DNA from: Aeromicrobium chenweiae
GTDB lineage: Bacteria > Actinomycetota > Actinomycetes > Propionibacteriales > Nocardioidaceae
DNA length: 64,000 bases
Direction: 5' to 3'
Assembly (NCBI RefSeq): GCF_003065605.1
Contig: NZ_CP026952.1
Coordinates: 1,674,001-1,738,000 of the forward strand
Shown one piece after another: positions 9,194 through 19,345 of this stretch. The notes beneath the pieces were generated by a model. The model worked only from the letters and a program-made list of their open reading frames with translations. It searched no databases and was not told where the DNA came from. Position 1 is the first letter of the stretch; the number at the start of each line of letters is the position of its first letter. Made by a program: the position numbers and the translations under genes.

Positions 9194-10384
9194 TCAGAGG
9201 GAGGCAGCGCCCGAGAACACGTCAGCCAGAGCATCCTCCGCAGCCCCCAGCGCAGCGGCGTGGATGCCGAGCGTGCTGAGGCGGATCTCGGGCAGGTGGA
9301 TGTCCGCGGACGGGATGCGTTCGGCCAGGACGGCGCTGGCGGCCGGGACGACGTACTCGCCCAGCGGGACGAAGTAGCCGCCGAGGACGATCGCGGCGGG
9401 GTCGAGTACCGCGGCAAGGGTGGCGAGACCGCGACCGAGGTCGAGGCCCAGCACCTCGAGGGCCGCGCGCACGCGGACGTCGGTCGAGGCCCGTTCGGCG
9501 ACGGCGGTCGCGGTCTGCAGTGGAGTGGCGTACTCCTCCATGCCGACCGCGGTGAGCATCGCGCGCAGGCCGACGGAGGCCTCCCAGCAGCCGAGGCGGC
9601 CGCAGCCGCACACGGCCGCGGGGTCGCCGATCGGCATGTGGCCGACCTCGCCGGCGAACCCGGCACCGCCTCGCAGCAGCTGGCCGCGCTGGACGATGCC
9701 GGCGCCGATGCCGATCGTGCCGGTGATGTAGAGCGAGTCCTGCACGTCGGTCGCGACGCCGTGGGAGGCCTCCGCGAGCGCCGCGCAGTTCGCGTCGTTG
9801 TCGATCGTGGTGGGGCAGGCGTGGTCGAACGCGCCCTCCAGCTCTGCAGCGAGCTCGCGCCCGCCCCACCCGAGGTTGGGGGCCCACGAGACCGTCCGGT
9901 TGTCGTGGGCGACGAGACCCGGCACCGCCACAGTCGCGCCGACGACCGCGTGGCCGTCGTCGATCAGGGACGTGCGCACGTCGGTCGCGAGCTCGACGAG
10001 CTCGCGCGCGCTGGGCGGCTGCCCCGCCGTCGCGACGGATCGTGTCTCCACGACCTTGACGCGACCGGCGAGGTCGAGCGCGACCGCGGCGACGTAGTCG
10101 ACGTTGACCTCGAGCCCGAGCCCGAGGATCGACTCGCCGGTCAGCGTCACCGGTTTGCCGGGGCGACCGCGCCCGGACGCCGCCGGGGCGGTGACGTCCT
10201 CCGTCACCGCCCCGACGACAGCCAGGTCACCGACGATCGTGCCGACGGTGGCCTTGGCGAGTCCGGTGCGCCGGGCCAGCTCCGTGCGCGTGGCAGGCCC
10301 CTCGGCCCGCAACGAGCGCAGGACGAGGCCGGTGTTCTGCCTCCGCACCTGCTCGGTGCCGGCCGGCGCACCGGTCGGACTCAC
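9194..10384 (-). CDS. xylR: ROK-family transcriptional repressor, likely XylR
   Basis: 396 residues starting at a GTG that overlaps the xylA stop codon (GTGA), so it is translationally coupled to xylA. An N-terminal winged HTH is visible ([20 protein letters not shown]), followed by the sugar-kinase-like ROK domain. This contains the DNDAN active-site-like motif and the zinc-binding [10 protein letters not shown] signature. ROK proteins with an HTH act as sugar-responsive repressors. As the last gene of xylB-xylA-xylR it probably senses xylose and autoregulates the operon through the site upstream of xylB. A much longer open frame upstream is antisense-like noise from GC-rich xylA. Confidence 0.85.
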   Translation of the reverse strand: MSPTGAPAGTEQVRRQNTGLVLRSLRAEGPATRTELARRTGLAKATVGTIVGDLAVVGAVTEDVTAPAASGRGRPGKPVTLTGESILGLGLEVNVDYVAAVALDLAGRVKVVETRSVATAGQPPSARELVELATDVRTSLIDDGHAVVGATVAVPGLVAHDNRTVSWAPNLGWGGRELAAELEGAFDHACPTTIDNDANCAALAEASHGVATDVQDSLYITGTIGIGAGIVQRGQLLRGGAGFAGEVGHMPIGDPAAVCGCGRLGCWEASVGLRAMLTAVGMEEYATPLQTATAVAERASTDVRVRAALEVLGLDLGRGLATLAAVLDPAAIVLGGYFVPLGEYVVPAASAVLAERIPSADIHLPEIRLSTLGIHAAALGAAEDALADVFSGAASL

Positions 10385-11547
10385 GCTCCGCGCACTCCGT
10401 ACAGGTACTCCAGCGCGAGCTGGTCGAGGTGCTCGAACGCCGCACCGCGGGCCGCCAGCTCCTCGGGATCGGCCAGCTCGGCCCTCTCCAGGTCGGCCCA
10501 GCTCTCGCCCTCGGACAGCGTCGGCACGGCGAGCTCGGGCAGCTTGGCCACCTCGAGCGCGGCCTGCACCTCGGGATCGGCGCGGAACGCCTTCACCTTG
10601 TCCCGCAGGATGAGATAGTTGGTCATGTTCGCGGCCGCCGCGTCCCAGACGCCCTTGTCGTCCTCGGTGCGCGGGGTCTTGAAGTCGAAGTGCACCGGAC
10701 CGTCGTAGCCGCCCGCGAGCAGCGTGTCGACGACCCAGAAGGCACCGCGGACGTTGCCCGCACCGAAGCGGAAGTCCTGGTCGTAGCGGGGACCGGTCTG
10801 GCCGTTGAGGTCGATGTGGAAGAGCTTGCCCTGCCACATGGCCTGCGCGTAGCCGTGCGCAGCGTTGAGGCCGGCCATCTCCTCGTGCCCGATCTCGGGG
10901 TTGACGCCCACGTTCTCGGAGCGGTCGAGGGTGTTGATGAACGCCAGCGCGTGGCCGATGGTCGGCAGCAGGATGTCGCCGCGGGGCTCGTTGGGCTTGG
11001 GCTCGATCGCGAACTTCAGGTCGTAGCCCTTGTCGTGCACGAACTCACCGAGGACGTTGAACGCCTCGCGGTAGCGGTCGAGCGCGGCGGCGATGTCCTT
11101 GGCGGCGCCGCTCTCGGCGCCCTCACGGCCGCCCCAGGCGACGTAGACCTTGGCGCCGAGCTCGGCGGCCAGGTCGATGTTGCGCATGACCTTGCGGATC
11201 GCGAAGCGACGGACGTCGCGGTCGTTGGACGTGAAGCCACCGTCCTTGAAGACCGGGTGCGTGAACAGGTTGGTGGTCGCGGTGGTGACGACCAGGCCGG
11301 TGTCGGCCAGGCCCTTCTTCCAGCGCGTGATGATCGCCTCGCGGCCGGCGTCGTCCGTGCCGAAGGGGATCAGGTCGTCGTCGTGGAAGTTGACGCCGTA
11401 CGCACCGAGGCGCGCGAGGTTCTCCAGTGCGTACACCGGGTCCATCTCGGCGCGCGTGGGCTCGCCGAACGGGTCGCGTCCGGGGTAGGCGACGGTCCAG
11501 AGGCCGAAGGAGAACTTGTCCTCGGGTGTGGGGGTGGGGATGGTCAT
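10381..11547 (-). CDS. xylA: Xylose isomerase (group I)
   Basis: 388 residues, the usual length of actinobacterial group I enzymes. It interconverts D-xylose and D-xylulose using two divalent metals. The catalytic His is in FHDDDL (about H54/D57). Metal ligands are visible in the [10 protein letters not shown] motif (E181, K183), NPEIGHE (E217, H220) and [15 protein letters not shown] (D245, D255, D257). It follows xylB by about 32 nt and overlaps the repressor gene by 4 nt, forming one operon. Confidence 0.95.
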   Translation of the reverse strand: MTIPTPTPEDKFSFGLWTVAYPGRDPFGEPTRAEMDPVYALENLARLGAYGVNFHDDDLIPFGTDDAGREAIITRWKKGLADTGLVVTTATTNLFTHPVFKDGGFTSNDRDVRRFAIRKVMRNIDLAAELGAKVYVAWGGREGAESGAAKDIAAALDRYREAFNVLGEFVHDKGYDLKFAIEPKPNEPRGDILLPTIGHALAFINTLDRSENVGVNPEIGHEEMAGLNAAHGYAQAMWQGKLFHIDLNGQTGPRYDQDFRFGAGNVRGAFWVVDTLLAGGYDGPVHFDFKTPRTEDDKGVWDAAAANMTNYLILRDKVKAFRADPEVQAALEVAKLPELAVPTLSEGESWADLERAELADPEELAARGAAFEHLDQLALEYLYGVRGA

Positions 11548-11579
11548 GAGCTGCCTATCTGTTGGGTGGAGGTGACCGG

Positions 11580-12965
11580 TCAGGACCAGTCGGCCGTACG
11601 GTCGCGCAGCCGTGCGTAGGCCTCACGCACGAGAGGGGTCGGTTCAGCGGTGTGGGTCTCGGCGGTGGCCGCGGCCCAGGTGGGGGGTTCGGTCGAGCCG
11701 CTCAGCGCCCAGGCGGCTTGGCGGGCCGCGCCGAGGGCGACGTACTCGTCCGGGGCGGGCACCGTGACCGGGGCGCCGAAGATCGCGGGAGCGAGGGCGT
11801 GGACGGCGGGGTTGCCGGCCGCGCCGCCGACGAGCAGGATCCGCTGGGCGGGGACGCCGGTCATGCCGGTCAGCAGGTCGACGCCGTCGGCCAGCGAGCA
11901 CAGCAGCGCCTCGAACGCCGCGCGGGCGATGTCCTCACGGGTGGTGGACGACGTGAGCCCGCTCCAGGTGCCGGTGGCGTCGGGACGGTTGGGGGTGCGC
12001 TCGCCGTCGTAGTACGGCAGCAGCGTCAGGCCGTTGGCACCCGACGGTGCCATCAGGGCGAGGCGGCCGAGCTCGTCGTGGTCGACGCCGAGCAGGCGGC
12101 ACTGCAGGTCGAGGATGCGCGCGGCGTTCATGGTCGTGGCCATGGGCAGGAAGCGCCCGGTGGCGTCGGCGAAGCCGGTCACGGATCCACTGCCGTCGGC
12201 GATGCGGGTGTCGCTGATCGAGGACGCGACCCCCGAGGTGCCGATCGACACGATGACGTCGCCCGGCTGCACGTCGAGCGCGAGCGCCGCGGCCATGTTG
12301 TCGCCCGTGCCGGCGCCCACGACCAGGCCGGAGGCCGTGCGGTGGGCGACCTCGGACGGGGCGGCGATGCGGGGGAGCGAGACCGGGTGGCCGAGGGCCG
12401 CCTCGGCGAGGTCGGGACGCCACGCGTTGTCCGCGGGGGAGAAGTAGCCGGTCCCGGACGCGTCGCCGCGGTCGGTGAAGGCCTCGCCGCCGGTGACGTG
12501 CCGCGACACGTAGTCGTGGGGGAGCAGCACCTCGTGCGTGCGCTTCGCCGCGTCGGGCTCGTGGTCGCGCAGCCAGCGCAGCTTGGTCGAGGTGAAGGAC
12601 GCCACCAGGACGCTGCCGACCGTGTCGGCGCACGCGTCGGGGCCGCCGAGCTCGTCGATGAGGTCGCGGGCCTCGCGGGCCGAGCGGGTGTCGTTCCACA
12701 GGATCGCGTCGAACACCGGCTCGCCGGCCGCATCCAGCGCGACCATGCCGTGCTGCTGGCCGCCGACCGCCATCGCGGACGCCCGGGGGAGCAGCCCGTC
12801 CGTCGCGCGGTCGAAGGCCTCGAGCCAGGCACGCGGGTCGACCGACGTGCCGTTCGGGTGCTTCGCGGACTGCTGCGCGACGACCTCGCCGGTCGCGGCA
12901 TCGACGAGGACGGCCTTCGTCGACTGGGTGGAGGAGTCGACGCCGAGAACAAGGTCAGATGCCAT
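11580..12965 (-). CDS. xylB: Xylulokinase
   Basis: 461 residues of the FGGY carbohydrate-kinase family. The N-terminal phosphate-binding motif [10 protein letters not shown] is at residues 8-17. GGQQHGMV matches the xylulokinase substrate region, and GTGDNMAAA carries the catalytic Asp. The C-terminal ATP-binding segment [10 protein letters not shown] is intact. It phosphorylates D-xylulose made by XylA for entry into the pentose phosphate pathway, whose enzymes are encoded at 48-56 kb of this window. It is the first gene of the xyl operon, with a promoter/operator region immediately upstream. Confidence 0.93.
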   Translation of the reverse strand: MASDLVLGVDSSTQSTKAVLVDAATGEVVAQQSAKHPNGTSVDPRAWLEAFDRATDGLLPRASAMAVGGQQHGMVALDAAGEPVFDAILWNDTRSAREARDLIDELGGPDACADTVGSVLVASFTSTKLRWLRDHEPDAAKRTHEVLLPHDYVSRHVTGGEAFTDRGDASGTGYFSPADNAWRPDLAEAALGHPVSLPRIAAPSEVAHRTASGLVVGAGTGDNMAAALALDVQPGDVIVSIGTSGVASSISDTRIADGSGSVTGFADATGRFLPMATTMNAARILDLQCRLLGVDHDELGRLALMAPSGANGLTLLPYYDGERTPNRPDATGTWSGLTSSTTREDIARAAFEALLCSLADGVDLLTGMTGVPAQRILLVGGAAGNPAVHALAPAIFGAPVTVPAPDEYVALGAARQAAWALSGSTEPPTWAAATAETHTAEPTPLVREAYARLRDRTADWS

Positions 12966-12969
12966 TCAC

Positions 12970-13005
12970 CCTGTTTAATACGAGTCTTGAACTAAGTCAA
13001 GGGTA
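12970..13005 (-). promoter_or_regulatory. xylB promoter with ROK-type operator
   Basis: An AT-rich island in GC-rich DNA just upstream of xylB. On the minus strand it contains TTGACT (-35-like) and TATTAA/TAAACA (-10-like). An inverted repeat CTTGA-N6-TCAAG spans 12986-13001 on the plus strand, and a larger imperfect palindrome of the form GTTcAAgA...TaTtAAaC overlaps the -10. Its position fits binding by the ROK repressor of the same operon. Confidence 0.55.
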
Positions 13006-13036
13006 TCGACGACGTGAACTGCTCGCGCCGTCACGC

Positions 13037-14053
13037 TCAGACCGCGAGGGCGCGCTGCGGCCGGGCACCGGCGCCCGCGGCACGTCGGGACACCCAGCGG
13101 TCCCGGCACGCGACGGCGGTGTCCGGGTGGTCGGAGAAGACCGCGTCGATCCCCGCGTCGAGCAGCGCGCGGTACTCCGGGTCGGCGAAGCCGATCTCGT
13201 CGTCCATGCCCGTGCGCAGCGAGGGCGGCAGGTACCGGTTCTCGCTGCGCAGCGTCCAGGCGTACACCGCCAGACCTGCGCCGTGCGCGCGCTCGACCAG
13301 CCGGGACTCCCGCCGAGGAGAACGGCTCGTCGCGGGACGCACCACCATGTTCTTGTGCACCGCCAGGGCGGCGGCGTACGTGGAGATCTGCTCCAGGCCG
13401 CCGAGCCGCATCAGCTCGGCGGACGAGCACACCAGCTGGACCGTGGGCAGGTCGGTGCGGGCCGCCAGCGACCGCAGCACCGAGTCGTCGTCCGCCTCGA
13501 CCTGGATCGGGACGTCCGGCAGGTACGCGGCGCAGCGCCGCAGCGTGTCCAGCAGCAGGTCGTCGAGGGGAGCGCCCGTCTCGGCGAAGTGCCGGGCGCT
13601 CTTCAGCTCCAGGCAGAGGCCAACTCGCGTGCCCCGCTCGCGGTTGTGGGCGGCCAGGAGCGCGATCGTGTCGTCGAGCGTGAGGAGCGACTCGTCCGTC
13701 CACCGGGTGTTGTGGCTGCGGAGGATCGGATGGCGCTCGCGGGCCCGCAGCGAGCCGAGCTCCTCGAGCGTGAGGTCCTCGCTGAACCAGCCGGTGTGCG
13801 GGCGGCCGTCGATCATCTTCGTGGTCCGGCGGTCACGCAGGGCGGCGACCTTCTTGACGTTCGTCGTGCGGGAGAGCTCGTTCTCGTGACGGCACAGCAG
13901 ATAGCCGTCGGCGGTGGGCACGAGGTCCGGCTCGATCAGGTCGACGCCGCACTCCATCGCGATGCGGTACGACCGCTCGGTGTGCTCGACGGCGTACCCG
14001 GGCGCGCCGCGGTGCCCGATGACCAGGGGAGAGCGGGTCTGTTCGTGGCTCAT
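13037..14053 (-). CDS. Glycerophosphodiester phosphodiesterase
   Basis: 338 residues from ATG 14053 (an upstream in-frame start at 14077 is less likely). The GDPD signature is clear: GHRGAPGYAVEHT near the N-terminus (catalytic His and Arg), then LIEPDLVPTADG with the E-x-D metal ligands, a second His in CRHENELSRTT, and LCLELK in the centre of the TIM barrel. It hydrolyses glycerophosphodiesters to glycerol-3-phosphate and an alcohol. No signal peptide is visible, so it is probably cytoplasmic. It stands alone between the xyl operon and the divergent flavin reductase. Confidence 0.9.
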   Translation of the reverse strand: MSHEQTRSPLVIGHRGAPGYAVEHTERSYRIAMECGVDLIEPDLVPTADGYLLCRHENELSRTTNVKKVAALRDRRTTKMIDGRPHTGWFSEDLTLEELGSLRARERHPILRSHNTRWTDESLLTLDDTIALLAAHNRERGTRVGLCLELKSARHFAETGAPLDDLLLDTLRRCAAYLPDVPIQVEADDDSVLRSLAARTDLPTVQLVCSSAELMRLGGLEQISTYAAALAVHKNMVVRPATSRSPRRESRLVERAHGAGLAVYAWTLRSENRYLPPSLRTGMDDEIGFADPEYRALLDAGIDAVFSDHPDTAVACRDRWVSRRAAGAGARPQRALAV

Positions 14054-14136
14054 GGCACCAGCGTCGCCCCCCACCATGACGCCCGGACGACGGTCACGCG
14101 TCCCCCGGGTGAACGTCCGCTGCCGAGATGTCCTCG

Positions 14137-14142
14137 TAGGCT
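14137..14142 (+). promoter_or_regulatory. -10 box of flavin reductase gene
   Basis: TAGGCT followed by 6 nt and the ATG at 14149. Confidence 0.5.
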
Positions 14143-14148
14143 GGCGGG

Positions 14149-14673
14149 ATGACGATCCACTCCGACCACCCGTTCGTCCCGCCGGAGGGTGACCGCGACC
14201 CGCTGCGCCGGCTGCGCGGCCGGATGCCCGCCCCCGTCACGGTGTGGACGACCGGGACCGGACGGGACCGCGCGGGCCTGACGATCTCGTCCGTCCTGGT
14301 GGCGAACGGGGAGCCGCCCCGGGTCCTCGGCCTGGTGGACGCCGACTCGTCGTTCTGGGACGAGGATCCCGAGTCCTGGGTGGTCAACGTGCTGGGCGCC
14401 GAGCACCGCTTCCTCGCCGACGCCTTCGCCGGCACGGCACCGGCGCCGGGTGGTCCGTTCACGCTGGGCGGCTGGTCGGACGGCGACTGGGGCCCGGTCC
14501 TGGCCGACACCTCCGGGTGGCTGGGCGTGCGCCGCGCCGACGTCGAGCCGCGTGAGGTCGGCTGGGGGCTGCTCGTGGAGGGCACGATCGAGCACGTCGA
14601 GGTGGGGGCGGCCGACGCCATGATGCACCTGCGCGGTCGCTATCTGGAGGCACGACCCAGCACACTCGGGTGA
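14149..14673 (+). CDS. Flavin reductase-like, FMN-binding split-barrel protein
   Basis: 174 residues. The fold family is suggested by [10 protein letters not shown] followed by [20 protein letters not shown], the conserved flavin-binding core of flavin reductase-like domains, and by DSSFWD and the WVVNVL strand. Members reduce or bind FMN and often serve two-component monooxygenases; no partner oxygenase is adjacent. It ends 19 nt before dxs. The specific reaction is unknown. Confidence 0.75.
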   Translation: MTIHSDHPFVPPEGDRDPLRRLRGRMPAPVTVWTTGTGRDRAGLTISSVLVANGEPPRVLGLVDADSSFWDEDPESWVVNVLGAEHRFLADAFAGTAPAPGGPFTLGGWSDGDWGPVLADTSGWLGVRRADVEPREVGWGLLVEGTIEHVEVGAADAMMHLRGRYLEARPSTLG

Positions 14674-14679
14674 CGTCGA

Positions 14680-14685
14680 TAGACT
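14680..14685 (+). promoter_or_regulatory. -10 box of dxs
   Basis: TAGACT, 7 nt before the dxs ATG at 14693. Confidence 0.55.
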
Positions 14686-14692
14686 GATCCTC

Positions 14693-16597
14693 ATGGCAGA
14701 CGGAGGGAAGACAGCGACAGGGATCCTGGGCAGGCTGTCGGGACCCGCCGACCTCCGCGATCTGGACGAGGACGAGCTCAACCAGCTCGCCGCCGAGATC
14801 CGTGAGCTGCTGATCGTCTCGGTGGCCTCCAACGGCGGGCATCTCGGCCCCAATCTCGGTGTCGTCGAGCTCGGCATGGCGATCCACCGGGTGTTCGAGT
14901 CCCCGAAGGACCGGGTCGTGTGGGACACCGGCCACCAGTCGTACGTCCACAAGATGCTGACGGGCCGCGCGGGCGAGTTCGGCGCGCTGCGCACCGAGGG
15001 CGGTCTGTCGGGCTACCCCAGCCGCGCTGAGTCCGAGCACGACTGGGTCGAGAACTCGCACGCGTCCACGAGCCTGTCCTACGCCGACGGCATGGCCAAG
15101 GCGAACCTGCTGCAGGGCAAGGGCGACCACGTCGTCGCGGTCATCGGCGACGGCGCGCTCACCGGCGGCATGGCCTGGGAGGCGCTCAACAACATCGCCG
15201 CCGACCAGGACCGCCGCCTCGTCGTGATCGTCAACGACAACGGCCGCTCCTACACGCCGACCGTGGGCGGGCTCGCCAACCGGCTCACCGAGATCCGCAC
15301 GAACCCCAAGTACGAGACCACGCTCAGCGCGATCCGGGAGCGACTCAACCGCACCCCCTTCGGCGGCAGCCAGGCGTACGAGGCGCTGCACGCGATCAAG
15401 AAGGGCATGAAGGACGCGCTCGCACCGCAGGGCATGTTCGAGGACCTCGGGCTGAAGTACATCGGCCCGGTCGACGGGCACGACCGGGCATCGGTGGAGC
15501 GCGCGCTCGCGCAGGCCAAGAAGTTCGGTGGCCCGGTCCTCGTGCACGTGCTGACGACCAAGGGCCAGGGCTACGACATCGCCGTGGCCAACGAGAACGA
15601 CCAGATGCACCAGGCGAGCCCGTTCGACCGGGCGACCGGTGAGGCGGTCACGATCGCCCCCGCCGGCTGGACGTCGGTGTTCCGCGACGAGATCGTCCGC
15701 ATCGCCGACGAGCGTCCCGACGTCGTCGGCATCACCGCCGCGATGCTCTACCCGGTGGGCCTCGACGCGTTCGCCGACAAGTTCCCCGACCGGGTGTTCG
15801 ACGTCGGCATCGCCGAGCAGCACGCGGTCACCAGCGCGGCGGGCCTCGCGATGGCCGGGATGCACCCCGTCGTGGCGGTCTACGCGACGTTCATCAACCG
15901 GGCGTTCGACCAGGTCCTGCTCGACGTCGCGCTGCACAAGTGCGGCGTCACGTTCGTGCTCGACCGGGCCGGGGTCACCGGCGACGACGGCGCGAGCCAC
16001 AACGGCATGTGGGACATGTCGCTGCTGCAGATCGTCCCCGGTCTGCGCCTGGCCGCACCGCGCGACGGCTTCCAGCTGCGCGAGCTCCTGCGCGAGGCCG
16101 TGGACGTCGACGACGCACCCACCGTCATCCGGTTCGCCAAGGGCGCGGTCTGCAAGGACCTGCCCGCGATCGAGCGCATCGGCACGTTCGACGTGCTGTC
16201 GCGCGACGACGCACGCGACGTGCTCGTGGTCGCGGTGGGCGCGTTCGGCCACCTCGGCGCCGAGGCCGCCGACCTGATCCGTGAGGCGGGCTACGGCGTC
16301 ACCGTCGTCGACCCGCGCTGGAGCAAGCCGTTCGACCCCGCCTTGGTCGAGATGGCCGGCGACTACGACCTCGTCGTCACCGTCGAGGACAACGGACGCC
16401 AGGGTGGCGTGGGGATGGCGTACACGCTCGCGGTCCGCGACGCCGACATCGAGACGCCCATCCGGGTGCACGGCATCGAGCAGGAGTTCCTCGACCACGC
16501 CAAGCGGGACGTCATCCTCGGTCGGCTGGGACTCACCGCCCAGGCCGTGGCCGACGACACCCTCGCGCGGCTGGGTCGGAATAGCGCGAACGGGTGA
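14693..16597 (+). CDS. dxs: 1-deoxy-D-xylulose-5-phosphate synthase
   Basis: 634 residues, normal for DXS. It condenses pyruvate and glyceraldehyde-3-phosphate with thiamine diphosphate, the first step of the non-mevalonate isoprenoid pathway. Visible motifs are [14 protein letters not shown] (H50), the ThDP/Mg motif GDGALTGG (152-159) to NDN (181-183), and IAEQHAV with the catalytic Glu at about 375. The C-terminal transketolase domain is complete. The start is fixed by the TAGACT box 7 nt upstream. Confidence 0.96.
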   Translation: MADGGKTATGILGRLSGPADLRDLDEDELNQLAAEIRELLIVSVASNGGHLGPNLGVVELGMAIHRVFESPKDRVVWDTGHQSYVHKMLTGRAGEFGALRTEGGLSGYPSRAESEHDWVENSHASTSLSYADGMAKANLLQGKGDHVVAVIGDGALTGGMAWEALNNIAADQDRRLVVIVNDNGRSYTPTVGGLANRLTEIRTNPKYETTLSAIRERLNRTPFGGSQAYEALHAIKKGMKDALAPQGMFEDLGLKYIGPVDGHDRASVERALAQAKKFGGPVLVHVLTTKGQGYDIAVANENDQMHQASPFDRATGEAVTIAPAGWTSVFRDEIVRIADERPDVVGITAAMLYPVGLDAFADKFPDRVFDVGIAEQHAVTSAAGLAMAGMHPVVAVYATFINRAFDQVLLDVALHKCGVTFVLDRAGVTGDDGASHNGMWDMSLLQIVPGLRLAAPRDGFQLRELLREAVDVDDAPTVIRFAKGAVCKDLPAIERIGTFDVLSRDDARDVLVVAVGAFGHLGAEAADLIREAGYGVTVVDPRWSKPFDPALVEMAGDYDLVVTVEDNGRQGGVGMAYTLAVRDADIETPIRVHGIEQEFLDHAKRDVILGRLGLTAQAVADDTLARLGRNSANG

Positions 16598-16607
16598 GTG
16601 GTTGACC

Positions 16608-17516
16608 ATGGCGATGATGAACTGGCGCTCACGACGATCCTCTGACCAGACCCGCCGCAACGACGGCAGCGGTCCGGTGCTGATTCACGCGCTCGACGGC
16701 TTCCTCGGAGCCGGTTCGGCCGCACGCCTCGCCGCTGCGCAGCTGCGCACCGGCAACGGCGAGGTCATCCACGAGTTCGACCTCGACGAGATGTTCGACT
16801 ACCGGGCCCGCCGCCCCATGATCGGCTTCCGCGAGAACCACTACGCCGACTACGACGAGCCGAAGCTGCAGGTCGTGCTGGAGCACGACGCCAACGGCAC
16901 GCCGTACTTCCTGCTGGCCGGCCCGGAGCCCGACTTCCAGTGGGAGCGCTTCGTCGCCGACGTGCACGACGTCATCGAGGAGCACGACGTCCCGCTGACG
17001 CTGGGGCTCGGCGCCGTCCCGATGGGCGTCCCGCACACCCGCCCGTCCATGATCACCGCCCACGGCACCCGTCCCGAGCTGGTCGACCGGCAGAACCTGT
17101 GGTCCGCCCAGGTGACGGTGCCGTCGTCGGCGCAGTCGCTGCTGGAGTACCGCCTCGGCCAGTGGGGCCACGACGCCGCCGGCTACGTCGTCCACGTGCC
17201 GCACTACCTGGCCCAGATCGACTACCCGACGGCCGCGCTCGCACTGATCGACGCGCTCGTGGACCGCACAGGTCTCGCGATCGACGTCGACTCGCTGCGT
17301 GCCCGCCAGGGTGAGGCGCTCAAGGAGATCGAGCAGCAGATCGAGGAGCAGGGTGGCACCGAGCTGCTCGGCGGCCTCGAGGAGCAGTACGACGCGTTCA
17401 CCCGCGGCGCCGCCCAGTCGCTGCTGGCCAGCGACGAGGACCTGCCGAGCGGCGACGAGCTCGCCGACCAGTTCGAGCAGTTCCTTGCGCGCCAGCGCAA
17501 GGACGATCAAAGCTAG
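16608..17516 (+). CDS. PAC2 family protein
   Basis: 302 residues resembling actinobacterial PAC2 (proteasome assembly chaperone 2-like) proteins: VLIHALDGFLGAGSAARLAA, DYRARRPMI, a G(L/V)GAVPMGVPHTRP core, and a C-terminal acidic helical tail. Family members are linked with the actinobacterial proteasome/Pup context, but the biochemical role is not settled. It starts 10 nt after dxs; ATG at 16614 or 16617 are alternatives. The last ~10 codons and the stop lie in a 34-bp tandem duplication. Confidence 0.8.
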   Translation: MAMMNWRSRRSSDQTRRNDGSGPVLIHALDGFLGAGSAARLAAAQLRTGNGEVIHEFDLDEMFDYRARRPMIGFRENHYADYDEPKLQVVLEHDANGTPYFLLAGPEPDFQWERFVADVHDVIEEHDVPLTLGLGAVPMGVPHTRPSMITAHGTRPELVDRQNLWSAQVTVPSSAQSLLEYRLGQWGHDAAGYVVHVPHYLAQIDYPTAALALIDALVDRTGLAIDVDSLRARQGEALKEIEQQIEEQGGTELLGGLEEQYDAFTRGAAQSLLASDEDLPSGDELADQFEQFLARQRKDDQS

Positions 17517-17551
17517 GCTTGCGCGCCAGCGCAAGGACGATCAGAGCTAGG
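17484..17551 (+). repeat. 34-bp tandem duplication across a stop codon
   Basis: Two copies (17484-17517 and 17518-17551) differing by one base. Each contains the inverted repeat TTGCGC-GCCA-GCGCAA, able to form a 6-bp stem with a 4-nt loop. The first copy encodes the C-terminus RQRKDDQS and stop of the PAC2 gene; the second re-creates the same codons and stop beyond it. Confidence 0.9.
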
Positions 17552-17562
17552 CGCAGGGCCGG

Positions 17563-17568
17563 TACGAT
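17563..17568 (+). promoter_or_regulatory. -10 box of thioesterase gene
   Basis: TACGAT followed by 6 nt and the GTG at 17575; it lies just after the tandem duplication. Confidence 0.5.
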
Positions 17569-17574
17569 CAAGGG

Positions 17575-18447
17575 GTGCCCGCATCTCTGTCTGACGTCAT
17601 TGGCCTCCTCGACCTCGAGCAGCTGGAGGTAGGGCTCTTCCGTGGTTCGCAGCCCGAGGGGTCGTCGCTCAAGCGCGTCTTCGGTGGCCAGGTCGCGGCG
17701 CAGGCCCTCATGGCCGCGCAGCACACCGTGCCGGAGGACCGCCACGTGCACTCGCTGCACCTGTACTTCATCCTCGGCGGCGATCCGACCATCCCGATCG
17801 TGTACGACGTCGAGAACGTCCGCGACGGCCGCTCGTTCACCACGCGCCGGGTCGCGGCCCGTCAGCACGGCGAGATCATCTTCTACATGACCGCGTCGTT
17901 CCAGGTCGTCGAGGACGGCTGGGACCATCAGGACGTGATGCCGCCGGTGCCGTCGCCCGACGAGTCGACGCCGCTGGTCGACATCATCGCGATGCGGGGG
18001 CCCGAGGCGACCGAGCACTGGAAGAAGGAGTGGTCGTCGTTCGACATGCGCTACATCGGCGACAACCGTCCGGCCGACGACCCGCAGCGGGCGCTGGTGC
18101 CGGCCGTGCAGCGGCTGTGGTTCCGGGCCGACGGCACGCTGCCGGAGTCCCGGCAGATCCACAACGCGGCCTTCGCCTACATCAGCGACCTGAGCCTGCT
18201 CGGTGCCAGCCTGGTGCCGCACGCGCAGTTCATCGGCTCGCCGGAGGTGCAGCCGGCGTCCCTGGACCACACGATCTGGTTCCACCGCCCGGTCGCCGCC
18301 GACCAGTGGCTCCTGTACGACCAGACGTCCCCGTCCGCCTCGGGGGCCCGCGGCCTCAGCACCGCCCGGGTGTTCTCCGAGGACGGCATCCTGGTGGCCA
18401 CGGTCGCCCAGGAGGGCCTGATCCGGCGGGTCACCAAGCGCGACTGA
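17575..18447 (+). CDS. tesB: Acyl-CoA thioesterase II
   Basis: 290 residues with the double hot-dog layout of TesB. Motifs include FRGSQPEGSSLKRVFGGQVA at the N-terminus, HSLHLYFILGGDP, RSFTTRRV, and the second hot-dog LDHTIWFHRP with the catalytic Asp, followed by QTSPSASGARGL. It hydrolyses acyl-CoA to fatty acid and CoA. It converges with the MaoC hydratase gene; a small GCCCC-GAG-GGGC hairpin lies in the 15-nt gap. Confidence 0.92.
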   Translation: MPASLSDVIGLLDLEQLEVGLFRGSQPEGSSLKRVFGGQVAAQALMAAQHTVPEDRHVHSLHLYFILGGDPTIPIVYDVENVRDGRSFTTRRVAARQHGEIIFYMTASFQVVEDGWDHQDVMPPVPSPDESTPLVDIIAMRGPEATEHWKKEWSSFDMRYIGDNRPADDPQRALVPAVQRLWFRADGTLPESRQIHNAAFAYISDLSLLGASLVPHAQFIGSPEVQPASLDHTIWFHRPVAADQWLLYDQTSPSASGARGLSTARVFSEDGILVATVAQEGLIRRVTKRD

Positions 18448-18462
18448 GGCCCCGAGGGGCGG

Positions 18463-19344
18463 TCAGACGCCGGGGACGACCCTTCCGACCAGGTGCGTGA
18501 CGGGCTTCTTGCCGCCCTTGACGCCGAACGTGAGCACGTCGCCCTCGCGACGTGAGCCGAAGACGACCGTGCCGGGCAGCAGGATCGGCTTGCGGAACTC
18601 CACGTCGTTCGTGAACGCGTCGGGCAGCTTGTTCTGCACCGCGGCGAGGCTGCGCGCGAGCGTCCACATGCCGTGCGCGATGTTCGTCGGGAAGCCGAAC
18701 GCCCTCGCGGTCAGCGGGTAGAGGTGGATCGGGTTGCGGTCGCCGGACACCGCGCCGTAGCGGCGGCCCAGGTCGCCGGCGAGCTTCCAGTGCACGACGC
18801 CGTCGGGCGCCTCGACGCCCGCGAGCGGTGCACCGGTGGTCTCGGCCGATCCGCCCTTGTGGCGGGAGAACAGCGTCATGACCTCGTCCCACACGACCTC
18901 GTCGCCGACCGACACCGTGGTGACGATGTCGATGAGCGAGCCCTTCGGGTGCGGACGCAGGTCGGCCGCCCGCACACTGACGTCGAAGGCCTCCTTGACC
19001 CGGATGCGGCGGTGCTGGCGGATCGTGTTGCGCAGGTGCACCAGGCCCATCGGCGCGAACGGGAACGCCGTGTCGGTCATCAGCGTCATGTGCAGCCCGA
19101 ACGCCGCCATGTGCGGGTAGGGCGTGGGCAGGAAGTCGCTGCGCGGGAACCCGCAGACCTCGTTGTAGGTGTCGAGGTGCCGGCGGTCGGTGACGACCTC
19201 GTTGCGCTGCAGCACCAGGTCGGGCGTGGTGCCCGACGCGTGCTTGACGCCGGGCAGGCTGCCGACCACGGGCAGCGCCGGCAGCGCCGCCTTCAGCATC
19301 AGCGGGACCGTGGCGGGCGCCTTCTCGAAGACGCGGGTGGGCAT
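18463..19344 (-). CDS. htdX: (R)-specific enoyl-CoA hydratase, MaoC family
   Basis: 293 residues with two hot-dog halves. The C-terminal half carries the hydratase 2 motif YGAVSGDRNPIHLYP followed by AHGMWTLA, with the catalytic Asp and His in DRNPIH. It is preceded by fabG4 with 1 nt between the genes, and fadA2 is divergent. That is the order of Rv0241c-Rv0242c-Rv0243 in Mycobacterium tuberculosis, where the first is htdX. It likely hydrates trans-2-enoyl-CoA to (R)-3-hydroxyacyl-CoA. The symbol rests on sequence plus synteny. Confidence 0.85.
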   Translation of the reverse strand: MPTRVFEKAPATVPLMLKAALPALPVVGSLPGVKHASGTTPDLVLQRNEVVTDRRHLDTYNEVCGFPRSDFLPTPYPHMAAFGLHMTLMTDTAFPFAPMGLVHLRNTIRQHRRIRVKEAFDVSVRAADLRPHPKGSLIDIVTTVSVGDEVVWDEVMTLFSRHKGGSAETTGAPLAGVEAPDGVVHWKLAGDLGRRYGAVSGDRNPIHLYPLTARAFGFPTNIAHGMWTLARSLAAVQNKLPDAFTNDVEFRKPILLPGTVVFGSRREGDVLTFGVKGGKKPVTHLVGRVVPGV

Positions 19345-19345
19345 G

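Noticed and set aside
10385..10837. N-terminal extension of the ROK regulator
   Set aside because: The extra residues are out-of-frame xylA sequence; the GTG overlapping the xylA stop gives the expected N-terminus just before the HTH.
14459..16660. Very long open frame antisense to dxs, and similar ones opposite uvrB, uvrA, uvrC, the P450 and whiA/gap
   Set aside because: They are Arg/Val/Leu/Gly-rich mirror frames caused by GC-rich third codon positions, without domains, and the opposite strand holds well-known genes.
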